From the NCBI RefSeq assembly GCF_023065955.2, contig NW_026622997.1, positions 14,122,001 through 14,186,000 of the forward strand: a stretch of 64,000 nt of DNA, written 5' to 3'. Source of the DNA: Ursus arctos (lineage: Eukaryota; Chordata; Mammalia; Carnivora; Ursidae). The position numbers were made by a program, and so were the translations under genes. Position 1 is the first letter of the stretch. Each line of letters opens with the position of its first letter. A model generated the notes under the pieces. The model saw only the letters and a list, made by a program, of their open reading frames with translations, did no database searches and was not told the origin of the DNA. Shown here piece by piece: positions 57,891 through 64,000 of the stretch.

Positions 57891-58498
57891 TCTGAGTTTA
57901 ATATTGCTTAACCATATATTAAATGATTTGAACCAACTCTCTTTATTCAAAAGCAATGCTTAGTAGGCAAACACAGCATATGGAAAATCATTGCCACACT
58001 ACAATTACATATTTAGAAATAACAAAAACTTAAGTTATATGGAAAATCATCTCTATACTGGAATTCCATATATCAAATTTATAAAACAGTAATATTAAAA
58101 TTGCCTTTGAATTCAACGTCAATTTTTCAATTTTTTTCCTAAAAACTTAAACTCTACATGAGCCGTGCTAAGCAATATAAGCAATTTTATTAAAATAAAA
58201 TATTGCATGAAAATGCATGATCAACATTTCTATGTAGAAATGCTGACTCTGGTGATTTAACTAATTTAATTTTCTCTCAGTTTTCCAAAAACTTACACAT
58301 TGAAGTACATACGTACCAGCAACTTTAACATATGTCAATCTTAAGTATATATATCACTAAACATATACATAGAATATGTAGATATGATATAATTAATAAT
58401 TCTACGGTGATTAAAAATGTAAATATGTCATAAAAATAAAAATTCCAAGTCAAATCATAGGTGAGAATGGAATTATCCTTTGAAGGGCAGAACCTTAT
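57891..58498. other. unassigned AT-rich intronic sequence
   Basis: No repeat or exon recognised. Confidence 0.4.
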
Positions 58499-58515
58499 TA
58501 AAACAATTCACTTTA

Positions 58516-58714
58516 TTTTTTTTTTTAAGATTTTATTTATTTATTTGACAGAGATAGAGACAGTCAGCGAGAGAGGGAACACAAGCAGGGGGAGTGGGAG
58601 AGGAAGAAGCAGGTTCATAGTGGGGGAGCCTGATGTGGGGCTCGATCCCGTAACGCCGGGATCACGCCCTGAGCCGAAGGCAGACGCTTAACCGCTGTGC
58701 CACCCAGGCACCCC
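58516..58714 (-). mobile_element. young Can-SINE, minus orientation
   Basis: Exact 17-base target duplication TAAAACAATTCACTTTA at 58499-58515 and 58715-58731; near-consensus body. Confidence 0.97.
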
Positions 58715-59107
58715 TAAAACAATTCACTTTAAATATAGCGTTCATAGGATTAAAGGGTTCATAGTGTTAAAGGATTAAGCCAATAGGCATCAAGCTAAAG
58801 AACAATAGGCAATAATGCCTTGGAAATCTTAAATAGTTTAATTTTGCCAGATGAAATCCATAAAAATGTCTAGGTACTTTAAACTCTGTATTAACATTTC
58901 TCAACTATCAGAGTGAAGAGTGAGGATACACTATGGTTAATTAAAAAAAAAAAAAAAGAACAAAAACAAACAAACAAAAAACCTCCTAAAAGTCTTTCCC
59001 CAAATACAGACCAAGAAACAATGAAAGTTGTCTTTCCATTCTACATCATCTTCTACTCAAAGCTGATGGCAGTCAGATCCCAGAGCCTTACAAGAATGGG
59101 TTTTCTC

Positions 59108-59310
59108 GGGGCACATGGGTGACTCAGTTGGTTAAGCATCTGCCTTTCGCTCAGGTCATGATCCAAGCATCCTGGGATTGAGCCCCCCATAGGGCTCCCT
59201 GCTCAGCAGGCTGTCTGCTTCTCCCTCTCTCTTTGTCCTTCCCCCCAAACCCCACTTGCACTCTCTCTTGCTTGCTCTCTCTCTCTCAAGTAACTAAAAA
59301 AGAAAAAAGA
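59108..59310 (+). mobile_element. older Can-SINE
   Basis: GGGGCACATGGGTGACTCAG head, GTTAAGCATCTGCCTTTCGC, CT-rich body; flanks AAGAATGG near 59091 and 59309. Confidence 0.9.
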
Positions 59311-59719
59311 ATGGACTTTCTATTAATATGTAGGAGAATATAAAACATATGAAGACATGGGTTGAGAAAGTAAGAAAATTTAAATTTCCAAGAAATATAA
59401 AATCAAATATGAAACAAATATTTGGTACGATCCAGAGTAGGGGAGATACTGAGAAATACCTGAGGAATAATGAACCACTTTACAGACTCATGAAAGCTCT
59501 CATACAAATTTCCTAAATTTATTTATTTTTCAGACTGTTTTTAATAACTGCTTACTGAGGTATATCTTAGAGTCATGAGAAAAAATGTTTCTGATGTTAA
59601 ATATAAAATCATGCCTTAAAAGAAAAGAAAAAATAAAATGCAATAAAATCATAACTTTTGCCTTTCAGGTTAAGTGTCTACCAATGACCTAATGCCATGA
59701 AAACTCTTTCTACATGTAC

Positions 59720-59922
59720 CTTTTTTAGTTTTATTTTTTTATTTAGAGAGAGAGAGAGCATGCATGGGCAGGGTTGAGGGGCAGAGAGAGAGAGAGAATC
59801 TTAAACAGCCTCCACCCCCAGCAGAGAGTCCAATGCAGGGCTCAATCTCACAACCCTGACATCATTACCTGAGCAAAAATCAAGGGTTGGATGCTTAACC
59901 ACCTGAGCCACCCAGATGCCCC
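59720..59922 (-). mobile_element. old Can-SINE, minus orientation
   Basis: Ends CCACCTGAGCCACCCAGATGCCCC (landmark GAGCCACCCAGATGCCCC); purine body GGCAGAGAGAGAGAGAG. Confidence 0.9.
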
Positions 59923-61379
59923 TACCCTGTCTGTTTAGAAGAAGCCATTTAGGTACAAAATAATGGCAGTTGGTCAGGGAAAGTTCTACTTTATGAAAGA
60001 ATTACAGCTAGTAAATTTAGACAAAATGGTAGATTACAAAGCTATAATTTTGCAATTCTTAATGAAATTATTATTTCAGGCAAGGATTACCAATAGATAT
60101 AATAACACTAAAAAGTTAATGGTTGATGAGGAAGTGGGTATTGTTTGCTACCAAAGTAACATCGCATAGATTTTTGTTTGTTTCAAAGGGAAAATAATAG
60201 ATGAGTCAAGCCACCATCACCATAAACCAATGACCAGTTAACACACAAATGATGCAATGATCAGATATTATTCATCTCTAGATGTGCCCCAATAGGACTT
60301 CACAATATTGTCTCCAATGTCTTCAGGCCAAAGATATTCATCTTGAATTCAGTCAGCACCTTTAGATCAACTTCCATGTTATTGCAAGTACAGGGAATAA
60401 GAGAACAGGCTAACATCACCAGATAGAAGCAATGTCACAAGTCTGTCTATAGAATGTCTATGGAACATCTGACCCAGTCAACATGTCAGGCTTGACTTAC
60501 AGGACACAAGACGAGATGCAGTGCATGGTCCAGATTAGGTCTTGGTTTGGACAAAAATATAATAAAGGGCATTTGGGGAATAATTGGTGAATTTGGGTAT
60601 AGACTGGATATTAGATAAAATTAAGGAATTATTTTGAATTTCATTAACTATGTTGATAGCTCAGACTGTGTTCTTATTTTTTAACAGCATAAAGAAGTTT
60701 ACTTTTGTGGGGGTACTGGCTCCACATGCCTCTTAAAAAACCAACATAATGATTCATGAGCTCCCCTTCTTCTAAGCCATGTCTACGGAGATGTCCAAAG
60801 TTTCTTATTATGAAGCTGCCATTAGAAAATGCCCTTTAGTAAGGGGCTGGTCACCATAGTGACCTCCCTCACTGGGCACTGCTAGAACTAGCCAGCAGAA
60901 CTGGAACCATGAGAGAAAGGTTACATATTTCTGACTTAACCTTTTAAAATATTAAACAATGAGTTTGAGGTTGTCAGAGTGGAATATTGGGTCAAAGAGT
61001 CCCAAACAACATTACTTCATGATGGTTACCCTAAAGTTCAGCATCTTTACTTTTACCATAATCCCTTAAAGGCATAATTCCTTTTTTCATATTTCTCTAA
61101 AGTTATACTCTGCTTACATTAGTTCTCTTTATTGAATTGACCCAAGAGAGGAAAAATGTAGCGGAGGACCTCTTAATGCACTTGAGAATTTTTTTTTAAA
61201 TGTGAATTTTAAGAAAGAAAGATTAGACACAAGAGTTTCCTATCCATGCGATGTAAATTCAATTTCCAATTGAAAATTTCTCCATAGATATTATTTTCTT
61301 GTGAGAGAAGTGAAAAATTAAGCAGATGTAAAATCATTGTCAGAGTGGTCACGGCAATACTTTAAAAGCTTTTCATTAC
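59923..61379. other. unassigned upstream intronic sequence
   Basis: No recognised exon. Some repeat-poor sequence at 60690-60930 and 61080-61340. Confidence 0.35.
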
Positions 61380-61410
61380 CTGAGCAAACTTGTTGTATCT
61401 GTGAAGCCTT
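61380..61410 (-). CDS. possible small coding exon upstream of the OFCC1-like exons
   Basis: Seen: donor GCTCAG|GTAATG after 61380. A T-rich tract ends in CGGCCCAAG at 61411, with a second AG three bases further in. In the phase-2-out frame the 31 bases read GFTDTTSLL plus a split codon. With the first base of exon 55484-55550 this codon becomes arginine: SLLR|LNCEG. Another frame of the same segment also looks protein-like (RLHRYNKFAQ) but would end in phase 0, which does not match 55550. A 31-base exon is unusually small and the acceptor lacks CAG, so this is a suggestion based mainly on the donor and phase fit. Confidence 0.25.
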
Positions 61411-61649
61411 CTTGGGCCGTAAAATAAGATTGATAAAAATAGCTAATAATTTATGATTGATAATCATAGCTAATAATTTTTTCCCTAAACAAAAAAGAAT
61501 ATCTAAAAATTTAATACTTCAGTTTCTTTTCAGAAAACTCCTATGAGCTTGTAATACATATTTACATGAAATATATATATTTTTTAAATTTGGAAATGAT
61601 TTTAAAACGTGATTTACTCACTACTGTGTGTAAATATTTTTCTTTTTTT

Positions 61650-61935
61650 TAAACAATATTTTAAAACAAGTTTATTGTGATGTGAGCGATTTTAAAAACC
61701 AGCACATGTTTAATGAGTACAACTGGATGAGTAGGGAAACTGTCACTACAATCAAAGTAATAGACATAACCATCACCTCCAAAAGTTCCCTTGCATCTAT
61801 TTTTTTAAGTGTGTTGTGAGAATGCTTAACATGAGAAGCACATTCTTGACAAATTTTAAGTAAACATGAAATCTTGTTGACTGTGCACACTATGGCGTAC
61901 AACAGATTTCTAGAACTAATTCATTTCGTATAAAT
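61650..61935 (+). mobile_element. old L1 3'-end fragment
   Basis: Landmarks TAATAGACATAACCATCACC and GGCGTACAACAGATTTCTAG are typical of old L1 tails; the 76-codon minus ORF is incidental. Confidence 0.5.
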
Positions 61936-62184
61936 GATATTTTATACCAACTATGCAACAATACGACTCCTGTAAAAGCATTGTAAAACGAGCTCGGGGA
62001 AACTGCCTGAGGAATGGGATTTCTTTCTGTGTACACTCTGCCATCAACCTCATTTCCACTGGCACGCTGAGATAGCTTTGCTCTCCACTCCTGGAATCTT
62101 GCTAATTATTTTACCCTTTATTATAATAAATGCATTAAAAACTTGGGGCACATGCTATCAATTCTCTATTGCTTTGGGGTCTGT

Positions 62185-62361
62185 TTAAAGGTTTATTTAC
62201 TTATTTATTTGAGAGACAGAGAAAGCAGGGGGGAGGGGCAAAGGGAACGGGAGTCCTAAACAGACTCGGGGCTGAGTGCAGACCCCATGTGGGGCTCGAT
62301 CTCAGGACCCGAGCCAAAACCAAGAATCGGATGCTTAGCCTACCAGGCCACCCAGGGGTCT
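62185..62361 (-). mobile_element. old Can-SINE, minus orientation
   Basis: Degraded copy: TTTATTTACTTATTTATTTG, CATGTGGGGCTCGATCTCAG, GGCCACCCAGGGGTC. Confidence 0.88.
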
Positions 62362-63430
62362 GAGTTCTCTAATGCTTTGTAACAAATTCCTTAGCATCTG
62401 GAAATGGCAAACTTTGATCATCCTGGTTTCTGAGGGTCAGAAAGCTGTCATTGGCATCCAAGACAGTACCCACACAGCAACCCCCGTCTCTCCATAACCT
62501 GTTCTCAGAAGTGACATCTATCGCTTCAGCCATGTTCCATTCATTAGAATCCTGTAAATGATTCCAGCGAATACTTCAGGAGGGGTGATGACAGAGCCCA
62601 AATCTCACGAGATAAGGACCATCAAGATCCTCTTCAAGGCTGCCTACCACAGGGAGAAGATGTTACAAAATCCCCATTTTCCTTCCCTACTGAGTACCTC
62701 ATTCCAAAACATCCTTCCAAAAATAATCCATGATCTGCATAAATTTCCAAAATTGTGTTGGAAATTGTAGAATTGTGGCAAGGATCGGGACCCAGCAAAA
62801 ACCTGTCATAAAAAAATCACATCTTTAATCGTTAAAATAATCTGTTTTTATTTGAGTCTACTTGGCACACAATGTTCCAGTAGTTTCAGGAGCTTGTATA
62901 TAGTGATACAAAAAGTTTCTCCGTTATGCTGTGCTCAGCACAAGTGTAGCTGCCATCTGTCACCACACAACCCCGTTCTTTCATAGTCACAAAATCTCAA
63001 AGCTGATGATGTAAATTCCAGCACACAGTAATTACTGAGGGATACAGAGTTAGCAAGTAGCGGCAATAGGAAAAAAATTACAAAAAAAATTTCTAGGTGG
63101 TTTTTCCACTACAAAAAAATTATATTTTCTGAAATGAAGTTACGCCATATAAATGGCAAAGACAAAGAAGTGTTTTGAGCTTTCTTCAATATTTATAAAG
63201 TTTTTCCTCTAGTATTAAATTTGTGTGGGGCTTTTCAAACATAGGGATTATTTTTTTGGCACTATATCTGTCTCTCCTTTTGCACAGATGTCATTCATCT
63301 TGAGGCTTTCTTAATATTTTATATTACTTTCATTAACAGTTATTTTAAAAAGGAGCTTGATATTCACTGGGAATGAGCAGGCTAACAGTCCAACTTGGGT
63401 GGCATGCTTGTTGAGGGTTTTGGGTTTTGT
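62362..63430. other. unassigned sequence
   Basis: 62370-62700 has LTR-like words (TCTAATGCTTTGTAACAAATTCC region, landmark GTAACAAATTCCTTAGC) that may be an old LTR; otherwise nothing recognised. Confidence 0.3.
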
Positions 63431-63440
63431 TTTGTTTTGT

Positions 63441-63604
63441 TTTTAAATTTATTTACCCACTTGAGAGAGAGGGAGAGAGAATCTTAAGCACATTCCGCAG
63501 CGAGGACAGAGCTGGTGTCCGGAGCTCGATCCCAGGACCCTGAGATCACGACCTGAATCAAAACCAAGAGTCAGCCGCTCAACCGAGTGCCACCCAGGTG
63601 CCCC
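63441..63604 (-). mobile_element. old Can-SINE, minus orientation
   Basis: TTTAAATTTATTTACCCACT, CGATCCCAGGACCCTGAGAT, end GTGCCACCCAGGTGCCCC; imperfect flanks TGTTGAGGGTTTT / TGTTGAGAGTTTT. Confidence 0.92.
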
Positions 63605-63860
63605 TCTGTTGAGAGTTTTATCACAGAAAAAGGAGAAGCTTCATTGAGAAGCTTCAAGTATGGAGAGGTTTTAAATGAAGTAATAGAACTAAAATATGGG
63701 GCAAGATGAACAGAGTAATAAAAACAGATTCCTCAAAATCATAGAGAGGTAATGTATAAATTATTTTATCGAACCAGGTAAAATCTTAATAGGACCCTCT
63801 GGCATTTATACCAAATAAACGAGAATCACTTTAAATAATGGTGAGAAATTTTACTAACTT

Positions 63861-63905
63861 GCACACACACATATACACTCACACACACACACACAAAACC
63901 ACACA
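63861..63905. repeat. (CA)n microsatellite
   Basis: Imperfect CA repeat with ATA and TCA interruptions. Confidence 0.85.
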
Positions 63906-63979
63906 TGTGTATTCTGGTCTTTCAATGTCTTCATTTCACACAAAATGACTTTTACATTTTAGGAGCTTAACAAGTATCC

Positions 63980-64000
63980 TTTTTTTTTTAACATTTTATG
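63980..64000 (-). mobile_element. possible start of a minus-oriented Can-SINE cut by the window end
   Basis: TTTTTTTTTAACATTTTATG resembles the reversed poly-A and AATAAAATCTT tail of these SINEs; only about 20 bases are visible. Confidence 0.3.

Noticed and set aside
20265..62363. Repeated near-identical ORFs ending in RPEPKADA
   Set aside because: All are translations of the Can-SINE body in one frame, not a gene family.

Overview
This is vertebrate nuclear DNA from a carnivoran, most likely an arctoid caniform and perhaps a bear. The evidence is about twenty copies of the tRNA-Lys-derived Can-SINE, including several nearly intact ones that share one young consensus (start GGGGCGCCTGGGTGGCACAG, CT-rich middle, AATAAATAAATAAAATCTTT tail). 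Carnivore-type L1 3' ends and the usual old mammalian repeats (MIR, L2, MER5A, MLT1, Tigger) are also present. There is no bacterial-style gene organisation. Nearly all ORFs longer than 60 codons fall in repeats, in low-complexity tracts or in AT-rich introns.

The one gene I can support is split and runs on the minus strand across most of the window, so its 5' side is at high coordinates. I find exons at 55484-55550, 52190-52266, 49067-49187, 43394-43585, 21098-21361 and 17461-17671. A weaker small exon is at 61380-61410, and two rival 3'-terminal exons are at 1521-1591 and 970-1184. Splice phases match at every junction: 2, 2, 0, 2, 0, 0, 0, 1. The joined reading frame stays open. The exons at 43.4, 21.1 and 17.5 kb read as one compact beta-rich, C2-like domain ending in the motif DHWLCNLYFQVIKLP. 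From memory of family sequence this most resembles the OFCC1/ojoplano family, but I could not run a search, so the name is tentative. The window would then be an internal-to-3' part of a gene with very large introns.

Layout: 0-3 kb holds the candidate 3' exons, an AT-rich stretch and SINEs. 3-9 kb holds L1, L2 and MER5A debris. 9-11 kb holds microsatellites and a repeat-free block with a palindromic octamer site. 11.8-12.5 kb is a Tigger element carrying a young SINE. 13-17 kb holds L2 and an old L1. 17.4-21.4 kb holds two strong exons. 21.5-35 kb is intronic L1, HAL1/L1M, MIR and MLT sequence. 35-42 kb holds LTR fragments. 42-53 kb is the exon-richer part, with repeat-poor, possibly regulatory blocks. 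53-64 kb is rich in SINEs.

Two well-formed exon-like units lie on the plus strand (28690-28871 and 46402-46467). They may belong to an antisense transcript. They and the alternative 3' ends are the most interesting unexplained signals.
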